DNA of 16,830 nucleotides from a bacterium (GCA_021818075.1 JAKAFD010000014.1:1-16830); one strand, 5' to 3'; positions 1-7,244 are shown, counted from the stretch's first letter. Program-made: numbers and translations. Notes: a model not told the origin generated them from the sequence alone.

Positions 1-262
1 GCGCGGCCGCCACTTCCGGATTATCTTGGTTATAAGCGGTGGAATAAATAATCAAATCGGCGGCCGCAGGCAAATTTTCGGCCTTAAAACCCAATTTAAC
101 CTTAATGCCCGCTTTGGCCAGCACGGCGTCAGTCATAAACACTTCGGCCGTGTCGCTGCCGCTGATATTAAAACCCTGACCGGCCAGATATTCGGCCAGC
201 ATGGTCATACCGACGCCCTTAATACCGATCATATATACGCTTTTTATCTTTAACCAATTCAT
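1..262 (-). CDS. murC: UDP-N-acetylmuramate--L-alanine ligase MurC, N-terminal part (cut by window edge)
   Basis: Only the first 87 codons are present; the gene runs off the left edge. The enzyme adds L-Ala to UDP-MurNAc in the cytoplasm, the first step of stem-peptide synthesis. The visible part is the N-terminal nucleotide-binding domain of Mur ligases: the loop MIGIKGVGMTMLAEYL (residues 11-26) matches the GIGGxGMSxLA motif of MurC, followed by an ISGSD strand end and, near the cut, LIIYSTAY, matching the V-SSAI segment. The ATP-binding and catalytic domains lie outside the window. ATG at 260-262 is chosen because the glycine-rich loop follows within 11 residues, as usual. It starts 10 nt after the murG stop with no Shine-Dalgarno sequence, so it is probably read from the same mRNA as murG and ftsW. 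The family is clear; separating MurC from Mpl rests on its position after murG. Confidence 0.88.
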   Translation of the reverse strand, partial: MNWLKIKSVYMIGIKGVGMTMLAEYLAGQGFNISGSDTAEVFMTDAVLAKAGIKVKLGFKAENLPAAADLIIYSTAYNQDNPEVAAA

Positions 263-272
263 AATAGAAGCT

Positions 273-1367
273 TTAAACTGTTAGTTCTCTAATTATTTTA
301 ACCAATTCCTCATTGGCGTTGGGCTTAAACACTTGCCGTAAATTTTCTCCTAAACTTTGGCGTTTGGCTTCGTCGGCCAGCAATTCTTTGATTTTATGAT
401 AAAGTTCCAGCGAACTAAGTTTTTTCTGATTTAATACCAGCGCCGCCTTAGCCTCGGCCAAAACTTTAGCATTGGCTTCCTGATGCGAATCGGGCATAGG
501 AATAATCACTGCCGCCTTGCCCAGCCAGGCCAGTTCGGCCAAGGTGCTCATGCCGGCCCGGGAAATAATCAAGTCGGCCGCCTGATAAGCCAACACCATT
601 TCCGGCTGGCTCAAAACGGCAAACTGGTGATAAGCCGATGAATGGTCAAGGTTAATCTCTTTACCCGCGCCGGTCAAGTGAATAATCTGCGCCAGTTGCG
701 TTAAATTGTATAAATTGTCGGTAATTAAACGATTAAGCCCGACGGCGCCGGTGCCGCCGCCCAATACCAAAATAACCGGCATTCCCGCTGTCAGACCAAA
801 ACGCTTGGCCACAATCGTTGGCCCGGCTTTGGACATTAGCAAGCGCCGCCTGACCGGTGAACCGACCCAAACGGCTTTGTGACCGTAATCTTTCAAAGAC
901 TTTTTTAAACTGACCGTCACCCGCCGGGCCAGCGGCGACATTAATTTATTGGCCAAACCGGGCACATAATCCAACTGATGAATTAAAATCGGAATTCGGC
1001 GGCACCAAGCCGCTACGGCCAGCGGCACGCTGACAAAGCTGCCGGCGCTAATCACCAAAGACGGTTTTACTTTTTTTAATATCAGCCAGCCTTGGACCAA
1101 GCCGACGACAAATAAAAATAAATCAGTCAGATTGCGCCAAGACCAGTAGCGGCGCCACTTGCCGGCGGCCAGACTGAAAAACGGCAAACCGGCTTCGCTG
1201 ACAAAATCTTTTTCCACGCCGTTGGCCGTGCCGACAAACACCAGATTATAATCGGCGCGCAAATCATCGGCTAAAGCCAGAAGCGGCATCACCGAACCCA
1301 GCGTGCCGCCGCCGCTTAAAATAATGGTCTTAGTTGAACTTGGCTTGTTCATATTAAGTTTTGGCAT
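273..1367 (-). CDS. murG: UDP-N-acetylglucosamine--undecaprenyl-pyrophosphoryl-MurNAc-pentapeptide transferase MurG
   Basis: A 364-residue GT28 glycosyltransferase that converts lipid I to lipid II on the inner face of the membrane. Seen: the N-terminal glycine loop SGGGTLGSVMPLLAL (residues 18-32), a second glycine loop LGGGTGAVG starting the C-terminal domain, and the UDP-GlcNAc-binding region ISRAGMSTLAELAWLGKAA followed by PMPDSHQEANA. Length is normal for MurG. In most bacteria the first loop reads GGTGGH; here the last position is Ser25, and a Leu replaces one Gly. The gene overlaps the 3' end of ftsW by 14 nt if the first ATG is used; a second ATG at 1350-1352 (residue 6) would follow the ftsW stop instead. 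Neither start has a Shine-Dalgarno sequence, so the exact start is open. Position between ftsW and murC supports the assignment. Confidence 0.93.
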   Translation of the reverse strand: MPKLNMNKPSSTKTIILSGGGTLGSVMPLLALADDLRADYNLVFVGTANGVEKDFVSEAGLPFFSLAAGKWRRYWSWRNLTDLFLFVVGLVQGWLILKKVKPSLVISAGSFVSVPLAVAAWCRRIPILIHQLDYVPGLANKLMSPLARRVTVSLKKSLKDYGHKAVWVGSPVRRRLLMSKAGPTIVAKRFGLTAGMPVILVLGGGTGAVGLNRLITDNLYNLTQLAQIIHLTGAGKEINLDHSSAYHQFAVLSQPEMVLAYQAADLIISRAGMSTLAELAWLGKAAVIIPMPDSHQEANAKVLAEAKAALVLNQKKLSSLELYHKIKELLADEAKRQSLGENLRQVFKPNANEELVKIIRELTV

Positions 1368-2454
1368 GTTTGCTGATATTAACTAATACGCCTAAGGCGG
1401 CCATATTGGCCAGGACGGCGCTGCCGCCATAACTTACCAAAGGCAAAGGCACGCCGGTCATGGGCATAAAGTTAATAACGCCGCCGATATTGATTATCGC
1501 CTGCACCACAATCCAAATCACGATGCCGAAACTTAGATTGCGGCCGAATTCGTCGCCGATGCGGTAAGCGATTTTATAACCTTTCAAAAAAATAAAAGCG
1601 TACAGCAAAATTAGTATCAAACAAAAAATAAAACCGACCTCTTCGGCAATGATGCCGAAAATAAAATCATTTTGCACTTCCGGCAAATACAAAAACTTTT
1701 GCCGGCTTTGGCCCAGGCCGCGGCCGATTAAACCGCCGGAACCGACGGCTAAAAGCGACTGGTTAAGCTGATAGCATTTTTCCTGCGGACTGTAATTGGT
1801 ATTAAACCAGCAGCGGAAACGATCCTGCTGATAAGGTTTGATAGCCAAAAAAACTAACAGCAGCAAAGCGCCGCCGGCCAGACAGCCGCCGATGACTTTC
1901 CGGCTGCCGCCGGCAATGTAATAAACTGCCAGCGCGATGATGGAAATAATCACCAAAGTCCCCAGGTCGGGCTGCAGGAGCATCAAAACGGCAATCAAAC
2001 CGAAAGCCACAAAAAACGGCATGGTGCGCTCCCGAGCCGAATTACTGCCGGCGAATAAAGCCGATAAATAAACCAAAAAACTAAACTTAACCAGCTCGGC
2101 CGGCTGCAGAGAAAAACCGAAAATGTTAATCCAGCTGCGGGCGCGATTACCGAGGGCCAAACCGGGAATAAATACCGCCAGCAATAAAATTATGGAAATA
2201 ATAAATAAAGGCAGGCCCAGCTTTTTTAAATATTGGTAATCCAGCCGCGCTAAAAACAAAAAAACCGCCAAGCCGATAACAAAATGTATCAATTGGTGCT
2301 TGATAAAATAATTACCGTCCTGATATTGGTTATAAGCTACGACCGAGGAGGCGCTAGCCAGCATCACCAGCCCGAAAATCACCAAAATCCAAATGGCCGC
2401 CACTAAAGAACGGTCACCGCCCGCCGTTGCCGCTGGCTTTTTAAGCCACATCAT
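1354..2454 (-). CDS. ftsW: SEDS-family peptidoglycan glycosyltransferase FtsW
   Basis: A 366-residue, roughly ten-helix membrane protein that polymerises lipid II into glycan strands at the septum, working with a class B penicillin-binding protein (not in this window). Seen: RARSWINIFGFSLQPAELVK (residues 104-123), QPDLGT (161-166), the long extracytoplasmic loop ending LPEVQNDFIFGIIAEE (257-272) with the catalytic-position Asp263, and the C-terminal GGVINFMPMTGVPLPLVSYGG motif region. FtsW rather than RodA is inferred from the position between mraY and murG. A Cys pair in the loop (residues 205 and 217) is unusual but not interpreted. The start is ambiguous between two adjacent ATGs (MM); there is no Shine-Dalgarno sequence. 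The stop is 7 nt from the start of mraY on the upstream side, consistent with one operon. Confidence 0.93.
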   Translation of the reverse strand: MMWLKKPAATAGGDRSLVAAIWILVIFGLVMLASASSVVAYNQYQDGNYFIKHQLIHFVIGLAVFLFLARLDYQYLKKLGLPLFIISIILLLAVFIPGLALGNRARSWINIFGFSLQPAELVKFSFLVYLSALFAGSNSARERTMPFFVAFGLIAVLMLLQPDLGTLVIISIIALAVYYIAGGSRKVIGGCLAGGALLLLVFLAIKPYQQDRFRCWFNTNYSPQEKCYQLNQSLLAVGSGGLIGRGLGQSRQKFLYLPEVQNDFIFGIIAEEVGFIFCLILILLYAFIFLKGYKIAYRIGDEFGRNLSFGIVIWIVVQAIINIGGVINFMPMTGVPLPLVSYGGSAVLANMAALGVLVNISKHAKT

Positions 2455-2461
2455 AAATAAT

Positions 2462-3511
2462 TTAAATTAATTTATCCAACAGGAAAAAAGACAAGCCCAA
2501 TGTCGCCGCCACGCCGGCCACCACCCAGAAACGCATAACCACCTTCGGCTCGCTCCAGCCCAGCGCTTCAAAATGATGATGAATCGGCGTAGAGAGAAAA
2601 ATTTTCTTATGGCGCAACTTTTTGGACAGCTGTTGAATAATGACCGACAAAGATTCCACCACAAACACCAAACCGATAATCGGCAAAAGCAAAGCGGTAT
2701 TGGTCAGCATGGCAATAACCCCCAAAGTCACGCCCAAGCTCATGGCGCCGGTATCGCCCATATAAAAACGCGCCGGATTAATGTTGAACCACAAAAAGGC
2801 CAGGAGCGCGCCGACAATGACGGCACAAAACACCGCCAGGTTGTATTTGCCCAGAGAAAAACAAATCACAGCGTAAGCGGAAAAACTGGTTAAGAGCACG
2901 CCGCCGGCCAAGCCGTCCAAGCCGTCGGTTTCGTTAACGGAAAAGGCCGTAGCCACAATCACGAAAATAAACACCGGAATATACCACCAGCCTAAATTAA
3001 AAGCGCCGACAAAGGGCACATGAAACATATCCCAATCAAGTTTAAAATAAAACCACAGCGCGCCCACCAAAGCGATTAGGGCGTAAATCAGCAAACGATG
3101 GCGGATTTTCAGGCCGCCGCCGCCCAACACGCCCTTGCCCCTGACATCCAGATAGTCGTCAAACAAACCGACCAAAGCGGAAGCGACAAGTGCCCCGAGC
3201 GGCAATAGGGTTTCCGTGCGGTTCAAAAAATTAAGCTTGCCCAAAAAAGAACCGGGAAAAATTAATTCCAAATAAAAAAAGACCAAAGCTAAAATCAAAA
3301 CGCTCAGCCAAACAAGCACGCCGCCCATGGTCGGCGTGCCGCTTTTGGCGGCGTGCAGCTTGGAAAAAATCGGCGTGGAGCCGTTATTGCGGATTTGTTT
3401 GCCTAGTTTATGTTTGTATAAAAAATTAGTCAGTAGCGGCGTCCAGGCGATAGTAAAAATAAAAGCCAAAGTGGCCAGAAATAAAATTTTGATAAGATAA
3501 AACTCAATCAT
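2462..3511 (-). CDS. mraY: phospho-N-acetylmuramoyl-pentapeptide transferase MraY
   Basis: A 349-residue polytopic membrane enzyme that transfers phospho-MurNAc-pentapeptide from UDP to undecaprenyl phosphate, forming lipid I. All family signatures are visible: KSGTPTMGG (residues 56-64), the Asp pair Asp118-Asp119 in LFDDYLD, the NETDGLDGLAGG segment (193-204) with Asp196 and Asp199, NINPARFYMGDTGAMSLG (243-260) with Asp253, and the MraY-specific HHHFE (311-315), which distinguishes it from WecA/TagO-type enzymes. Hydrophobic segments fit the ten-helix fold. It begins 1 nt after the stop of the upstream small membrane protein and ends 7 nt before ftsW, so translation is probably coupled. There is no Shine-Dalgarno sequence. 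No murD gene lies between it and ftsW, unlike the classical cluster order. Confidence 0.95.
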   Translation of the reverse strand: MIEFYLIKILFLATLAFIFTIAWTPLLTNFLYKHKLGKQIRNNGSTPIFSKLHAAKSGTPTMGGVLVWLSVLILALVFFYLELIFPGSFLGKLNFLNRTETLLPLGALVASALVGLFDDYLDVRGKGVLGGGGLKIRHRLLIYALIALVGALWFYFKLDWDMFHVPFVGAFNLGWWYIPVFIFVIVATAFSVNETDGLDGLAGGVLLTSFSAYAVICFSLGKYNLAVFCAVIVGALLAFLWFNINPARFYMGDTGAMSLGVTLGVIAMLTNTALLLPIIGLVFVVESLSVIIQQLSKKLRHKKIFLSTPIHHHFEALGWSEPKVVMRFWVVAGVAATLGLSFFLLDKLI

Positions 3512-3512
3512 A

Positions 3513-3932
3513 TTAAAAAATCTTAACGAAATTAACTAGATATATGGAATACAAACCCAGACCGACCAAAACATTAACCGCCAAAGCCGAGGCCAGCAGC
3601 AGATTAACCAGCCAGCCGTCCCGCTTGAGAAAAATCATGGACAAATAAGCGTTAATGGCAAACAGCAGCAAACCGATTAAGGGCAGCCAATAAATCTGCA
3701 CCGGCGGCGCCAGATAGTCAATGCCGAAGGTGATATTGTAGTGTAAGATTGCCAAATCCTGCTTCAGACCGCGTTTAATCAAGCCGGCCAGCACCCACAA
3801 CAACAGGTTAACCGCCAAAGTGGCCAGCCAATAGACTTTAGCCGGCCGAAAAGCGAAATAATCCGCCCAGCCCCGGCCCCAGGCCTCTTTTTTAAACAAA
3901 AATTTGCCAAAAAATTTATGAGTAAAATTCAT
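3513..3932 (-). CDS. small membrane protein of unknown function, first gene of the cell-wall operon
   Basis: A 139-residue protein I cannot assign to a characterised family. It has a basic N-terminus (residues 1-33, with FRPAKVYW leading into the membrane) and three hydrophobic stretches at about 34-52, 80-100 and 110-132. The central soluble segment contains LHYNITFGIDYL (residues 63-74), a motif I recall from unannotated proteins of Candidate Phyla Radiation genomes; that is memory, not a search. It is the first gene after the divergent promoter region and ends 1 nt before mraY, so it is co-transcribed with lipid I/II genes. A role in wall synthesis or in the adjacent secretion-type ATPase's system is possible, but the sequence does not decide it. 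ATG is at 3930-3932 with no Shine-Dalgarno sequence. Confidence 0.8.
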   Translation of the reverse strand: MNFTHKFFGKFLFKKEAWGRGWADYFAFRPAKVYWLATLAVNLLLWVLAGLIKRGLKQDLAILHYNITFGIDYLAPPVQIYWLPLIGLLLFAINAYLSMIFLKRDGWLVNLLLASALAVNVLVGLGLYSIYLVNFVKIF

Positions 3933-3953
3933 ATTTTTCTATAAATAGCTTAA

Positions 3954-3982
3954 CATATATTTTAGGTTTAGTCATCTGTAAA
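3954..3982 (-). promoter_or_regulatory. candidate promoter of the small membrane protein-mraY-ftsW-murG-murC operon
   Basis: On the minus strand TTTACA (3977-3982), a 17-nt spacer and TATATG (3954-3959) precede the first gene by about 21 nt. The -35 box has one mismatch to consensus and the -10 box two. The predicted leader is about 15 nt and has no Shine-Dalgarno sequence. It overlaps the promoter of the divergent ATPase gene. Confidence 0.5.
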
Positions 3983-3995
3983 AGTATGTTATAAT
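3967..3995 (+). promoter_or_regulatory. extended -10 promoter of the divergent GspE/PilB-like gene
   Basis: A perfect TATAAT (3990-3995) preceded by TGT makes an extended -10 element; a weak -35 TTTAGT (3967-3972) lies at 17-nt spacing. The ATG at 4006 is only 10 nt beyond the -10 box, so transcription should begin within about 4 nt of the start codon, giving a leaderless or nearly leaderless mRNA. Confidence 0.7.
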
Positions 3996-4005
3996 ACAAT
4001 ATACT

Positions 4006-5181
4006 ATGCTTGGCAACCTTAATCCTTTCAACCGGCCGATAATCACCAAAACCATTAATAAATTGGTGGGCTACGGCGCCGACTGCGAAGCTTCCGATAT
4101 CCAGCTGGAAATCATCGCCGACGGCAGCCTGGAAGTTAAATACAAAGTCTTTGGCCAGTTTGCCGACAGTTTGTACCTGGAGCCGAATATCGCCCAGGGT
4201 GTTTTTAATAAACTCAAACACCTTGCCGCCTTAGACGCCAAACATACTAACGGCGCCTTAACTCTGCAGCCTGATAACCGCAACCTCAAACTTGGCGCCT
4301 CGTTGATTAAAACCGGCCGCGGCGAAATTATTAATTTAAAAATCAAGCCGCTGCAACGGGAATTGTTTTTCTTGGACGAACTGGGCTTGCAACAGGACCA
4401 GTTTAAATTAATTGAAGCCAATCTCTACGGCAAAGGCCTGACCATAATCAGCGGACCGGCCGGCTCGGGTAAAACCACCGCCGCTTTTTCTTATCTGCTT
4501 GCCTGCAATTCCATTAATTTTAATATTTACAGTTTGGCCGCCGAAGAATTATTGAAACTCAAAGGCATTAATCAGGTGGTGATTAAAAATCAGACGGCGC
4601 GCGGCTGGAACGAAGCGCTGGCAGCCGTGGCCAAACAAGACGCCGACATTATTTATCTGGCCGAACCGCCCGTGGATATGGACGCCGGCGTTTTAGCCGC
4701 TTTGTCGTCCAGTAAAATAATTATTATCAGCTTAGAGGCCGCCAGCAATCTGGAGGCGCTGAAAAAATTAACCGTTAGCAATTTATACTCAACCGCGGCG
4801 GAAGCCAGGTTTAATTTATTGATTAACCAGCGCTTAGCGCGCCGCTTATGTCCGCGCTGCGCTTTCAGCTACAATATTGACGAACAAATTTTTGCCGACT
4901 TGAATTTGAGCTTTGAAATCTTAGACCAGGATTTAATCGGCTTGGAATTATTCCACGCCCAAGGTTGCGCCCAATGCGGCTATACCGGCTATCTCGGGCA
5001 ACTGGGGCTGTTTGAAGTGGCCAAACCCGGCCAGGACTTAAGCCGCCTGTTAATGATTAAAAATTATAGCCAGACCAAAGACCTGCTGAATCAGGCTACC
5101 GAACTATCCCTAACCGAAGACGGCTTCATCAAAGCCTTAAAAGGCCTGACGACGATTGAAGAGTTGAAAAGAGTAATCTAA
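4006..5181 (+). CDS. degenerate GspE/PilB-type secretion ATPase
   Basis: A 391-residue protein of the type II secretion/type IV pilus assembly ATPase superfamily, clearly shorter than the usual 550 or so residues because the N1 domain is missing. Seen: an N2-like domain (about 20-115) with ASDIQLEIIADG; Walker A GPAGSGKTT (150-158); the INQVVIKN strand and the QDADIIYLAE segment (211-220) in the Walker B position; QRLARRLCPRC (275-285) and GCAQCGYTG (320-328), giving a four-Cys zinc site (Cys282, 285, 321, 324). Family members read GEIRD after Walker B and GHLVLSTLHT in the His box; here these are AEPPVD and SSKIIIISLEAAS, so the Arg/Asp and the His are lost. The Asp box is not recognisable. 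Nucleotide binding looks possible, normal hydrolysis doubtful. No pilin, PilC or PilT gene is adjacent. A regulatory or partner subunit is one explanation. Confidence 0.82.
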   Translation: MLGNLNPFNRPIITKTINKLVGYGADCEASDIQLEIIADGSLEVKYKVFGQFADSLYLEPNIAQGVFNKLKHLAALDAKHTNGALTLQPDNRNLKLGASLIKTGRGEIINLKIKPLQRELFFLDELGLQQDQFKLIEANLYGKGLTIISGPAGSGKTTAAFSYLLACNSINFNIYSLAAEELLKLKGINQVVIKNQTARGWNEALAAVAKQDADIIYLAEPPVDMDAGVLAALSSSKIIIISLEAASNLEALKKLTVSNLYSTAAEARFNLLINQRLARRLCPRCAFSYNIDEQIFADLNLSFEILDQDLIGLELFHAQGCAQCGYTGYLGQLGLFEVAKPGQDLSRLLMIKNYSQTKDLLNQATELSLTEDGFIKALKGLTTIEELKRVI

Positions 5182-5184
5182 TTT

Positions 5185-5219
5185 CACGCAACACATAACA
5201 AACAACAAGCAACAAAAAA
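5185..5219 (+). repeat. heptamer array, CACGCAA type (5 units)
   Basis: Five consecutive 7-nt units begin 4 nt after the ATPase stop codon: CACGCAA, CACATAA, CAAACAA, CAAGCAA, CAAAAAA. Each starts with CA and ends with AA. The last unit runs into the A-tract of the terminator. Confidence 0.75.
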
Positions 5220-5241
5220 CGCCTCTGAGGGCGTCTTTTTT
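5213..5241. terminator. bidirectional intrinsic terminator between convergent genes
   Basis: The stem ACGCC (5219-5223)/GGCGT (5230-5234) with a 6-nt loop is flanked by an A-tract on the left and a T-tract (5236-5241) on the right, so it can end transcription of the ATPase gene from the left and of iscS from the right. The stem is short, but the flanking A/T tracts extend it. Confidence 0.75.
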
Positions 5242-5242
5242 G

Positions 5243-5288
5243 ATTTGTAATTTGAGATTTATTTGGAAATTGGGATTTGGGATTTGGA
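5243..5288 (+). repeat. heptamer array, ATTTGGN type
   Basis: ATTTGTA, ATTTGAG, a partial ATTT, then ATTTGGA, AATTGGG, ATTTGGG and ATTTGGA. The period is 7 nt with one 4-nt interruption (5257-5260). The array lies between the terminator and the iscS stop codon. Confidence 0.7.
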
Positions 5289-5290
5289 AA

Positions 5291-6523
5291 TTAATATTCC
5301 GGTGCCATATCTCTAAACTTTTTCACAATCCCCGGCAGGTGCTCCATTAGTTTATCAACATCAGCTTTGGTGTTGGCTTTGCCTAAAGTAAACCGTACCG
5401 CGCCGTGGGTGTCCTCTTGCTTGATGCCCATAGCGGTTAAGACGCGCGAAGCTTTTAAGGTATTGGATGCGCAGGCCGAACCGGTGGAGACGGCAATGCC
5501 GGCGTCCATATCCAGGGCCAAAAGAATCGACTCCCCTTCCGCGCCCAGAAAAGAAAAGTGAGCATGGGCGGGCGAAGAGTTGGCGATATCGGTATTACAA
5601 ACTATTTCGGGAATTTCTTTGGTTATTCGCTCAACCAAATAATCGCGCGCCTCTTTTATTTTTTGGTTATTAGCTTCGCGGTCGTTCTTGGCCAGCTCAA
5701 TCGCCTCGCCCAAACCGACAATGCCCGGCACATTCAAAGTGCTGGAGCGCAAATTTTTCTCGTGATGCCCGCCGCGCAGTAAGGCCACAAGCGGCGTATC
5801 TTTTCTGACAGCCAAAGCGCCGACGCCTTTTGGTCCGTAAATTTTATGAGCCGAAAGCGACAGCATATCCAAATGCAAACTTTGCATATCGCAATCCAAA
5901 AAATTAATGGCTTGGGTGGTGTCCGAGTGAAAATAAATCAGCTGCGGTTTGGGGCCGCGCTCGGCCACGCGCTTTTTTTCCCAATCAGCCACGCGCCGCT
6001 CGTTTATTTTTTTGATGATTTTACCGATTTCTTTAACCGGCTCTATCACGCCGACTTCACTATTAACATACATTACGCTGACTAACGCTGTTTCGTCCGT
6101 TATCGCCTTTTCCAAAGCTTCAATCTCAATCATACCATTAGCTTTAACCGGCAAATAAGTAACGCGCGCCAGTTTTTCCCGTTCCAATTCCTGACAGGGT
6201 TCAATCACGGCGTCGTGCTCCACGGCGGTGGTAATGATGTGCGGCTGGTTCACGCCTTTGAGCGCCAAACCTTTAATTAAGCCCTTAATAGCTAAATTAT
6301 TGGCTTCAGTGGCGCCGGAAGTAAAAATAATTTCTTCCGGCTGGCAGTTTAAGACCGCGGCCACTTGCCGTCGCGCCTTATCTACCGCTCTAGCCGCTGC
6401 TTGGCCGAAACTGTGAATTGAAGAAGCATTGCCGAACTGCTCGCCAAAATAAGGCGTCATAGCCTTTAACACTTGCTTATCAACTGGAGTGGTAGCAGAA
6501 TGATCAAAGTATATACGAGACAT
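5291..6523 (-). CDS. iscS: cysteine desulfurase (IscS/NifS class)
   Basis: A 410-residue PLP enzyme that takes sulfur from L-Cys as a persulfide and passes it to the IscU scaffold. Seen: YFDHSATTPVD (residues 5-15), the PLP-stacking His103 in VEHDAV, Asp201 and Gln204 of HSDTTQ, the PLP lysine Lys227 in LSAHKIYGPKG, and the persulfide Cys351 in STGSACASNTL, followed by VRFTLGKANT. The long active-site loop around Cys351 marks class I. Compared with a typical member there is an extra charged stretch of about 20 residues at 171-193 (many Lys/Arg/Glu) before the IYFHSD strand. It is the last gene of the rrf2-iscU-nfu-iscS run, starting 22 nt after the nfu-type stop, without a Shine-Dalgarno sequence. 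It may also supply sulfur for tRNA thiolation. Confidence 0.95.
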   Translation of the reverse strand: MSRIYFDHSATTPVDKQVLKAMTPYFGEQFGNASSIHSFGQAAARAVDKARRQVAAVLNCQPEEIIFTSGATEANNLAIKGLIKGLALKGVNQPHIITTAVEHDAVIEPCQELEREKLARVTYLPVKANGMIEIEALEKAITDETALVSVMYVNSEVGVIEPVKEIGKIIKKINERRVADWEKKRVAERGPKPQLIYFHSDTTQAINFLDCDMQSLHLDMLSLSAHKIYGPKGVGALAVRKDTPLVALLRGGHHEKNLRSSTLNVPGIVGLGEAIELAKNDREANNQKIKEARDYLVERITKEIPEIVCNTDIANSSPAHAHFSFLGAEGESILLALDMDAGIAVSTGSACASNTLKASRVLTAMGIKQEDTHGAVRFTLGKANTKADVDKLMEHLPGIVKKFRDMAPEY

Positions 6524-6545
6524 ATTATTGAAAATTTTTAGCTTT

Positions 6546-6782
6546 TTAGACGGCTTCTACCGCTTTGACTTCCGGCACATCTTGCTTCAATTGCTCCTCA
6601 ATACCGGCTTTCAAAGTTATACCGGCCATGGGACAGCCGACGCACATACCGCTTAAACGGACATTAACCACGCCCTTTTTGTCGTCAAAATTTACCAGCT
6701 CCACATCGCCGCCGTCGGCCTGAAGGCTCGGTCTGACCTTTTCTAATGACGCTTTAATTTTATCATTAATATTTTCTGACAT
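6546..6782 (-). CDS. NifU C-terminal (Nfu-type) Fe-S scaffold/carrier protein
   Basis: A 78-residue single-domain protein made only of the NifU C-terminal domain. Seen: the N-terminal helix ending in VRPSLQADGGDVELV (residues 16-30) and the Fe-S ligating CxxC, Cys47 and Cys50, in SGMCVGCPMAGITLK. In the family, two copies bridge one 4Fe-4S cluster through these cysteines and pass it to apo-proteins. It sits between iscU and iscS in the same direction, so it probably works as carrier downstream of IscU. Spacing to iscU is 84 nt and contains a short hairpin and a heptamer array; spacing to iscS is 22 nt. ATG at 6780-6782 has no Shine-Dalgarno sequence. The assignment to the family is firm; the exact client proteins are unknown. 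Confidence 0.93.
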   Translation of the reverse strand: MSENINDKIKASLEKVRPSLQADGGDVELVNFDDKKGVVNVRLSGMCVGCPMAGITLKAGIEEQLKQDVPEVKAVEAV

Positions 6783-6792
6783 AATATTAATC

Positions 6793-6805
6793 GTCGCGAA
6801 GCGAC
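6793..6805. repeat. short perfect palindrome, GTCGC-GAA-GCGAC
   Basis: A 5-bp perfect inverted repeat with a 3-nt loop lies between iscU and the nfu-type gene. It has no T-tract, so it is not a terminator. It might moderate mRNA decay between the two genes. Only one copy was noticed in this window. Confidence 0.45.
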
Positions 6806-6810
6806 ACCTT

Positions 6811-6845
6811 AATTAAAAATTAAAAATTTTAAATTAAAAATTACT
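6811..6845 (+). repeat. heptamer array, AATTAAA type (5 units)
   Basis: AATTAAA, AATTAAA, AATTTTA, AATTAAA, AATTACT in strict 7-nt register, between iscU and the nfu-type gene. On base composition alone it would pass as AT-rich spacer; the register is what makes it notable. Confidence 0.65.
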
Positions 6846-6866
6846 TGTACAAATTATAAAAACCAA

Positions 6867-7244
6867 TTAACTATTTGCTGCTACCTTTTCTTTATATGAC
6901 ATAATAGCAGCGTGTAGGGCGTCCACGCCCAGCATGGAACAATGAACCTTAACCGCCGGCAAGCCGCCCAAATATTCCACCACATCATCCTTGGTCATTT
7001 TTTCAGCCTCATCTAGAGTTTTGCCTTTTACCATTTCCGTTAAAGCCGAAGACACGGAAATCGCCGCGGCGCAACCCAAAGTTTCAAACTTGATATCGTC
7101 AATTTTGTCGTCTTTAATCTTTAAATAAATTTTCATAATATCACCGCAGACCGGATTGCCTTCCTGGCCGATAGCGTCGGCATTGTCAATCACGCCTTGG
7201 TTGCGCGGGTTTTTAAAATGGTCTAAAACTTTTTCGCTATACAT
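6867..7244 (-). CDS. iscU: Fe-S cluster assembly scaffold IscU/NifU N-terminal type
   Basis: A 125-residue scaffold on which 2Fe-2S clusters are built from IscS sulfur. Seen: MYSEKVLDHFKNPRN at the N-terminus, and the three ligand cysteines Cys33 (GNPVCGD, with the conserved Asp35), Cys58 (LGCAAAI) and Cys102 (VHCSMLG). Length is normal for stand-alone IscU. The HscA-binding LPPVK motif of proteobacterial IscU is replaced here by GLPAVKVHCS, which keeps PAVK. No hscA/hscB, iscA or ferredoxin gene is adjacent, so the operon is reduced to regulator, scaffold, carrier and desulfurase. It starts 51 nt after the rrf2-like stop; that gap holds a heptamer array. There is no Shine-Dalgarno sequence at ATG 7242-7244. 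Confidence 0.95.
   Translation of the reverse strand: MYSEKVLDHFKNPRNQGVIDNADAIGQEGNPVCGDIMKIYLKIKDDKIDDIKFETLGCAAAISVSSALTEMVKGKTLDEAEKMTKDDVVEYLGGLPAVKVHCSMLGVDALHAAIMSYKEKVAANS

Noticed and set aside
3916..4221. 101-residue open frame on the minus strand across the divergent promoter region
   Set aside because: It overlaps both promoters and the ATPase gene, and its protein has no coherent features.
5185..5288. CRISPR-like repeats
   Set aside because: The units are 7 nt, contiguous and degenerate, with no spacers and no cas genes.
6793..6805. GTCGCGAAGCGAC hairpin as a terminator between iscU and the nfu-type gene
   Set aside because: The stem is only 5 bp and lacks a T-tract; the genes look co-transcribed.
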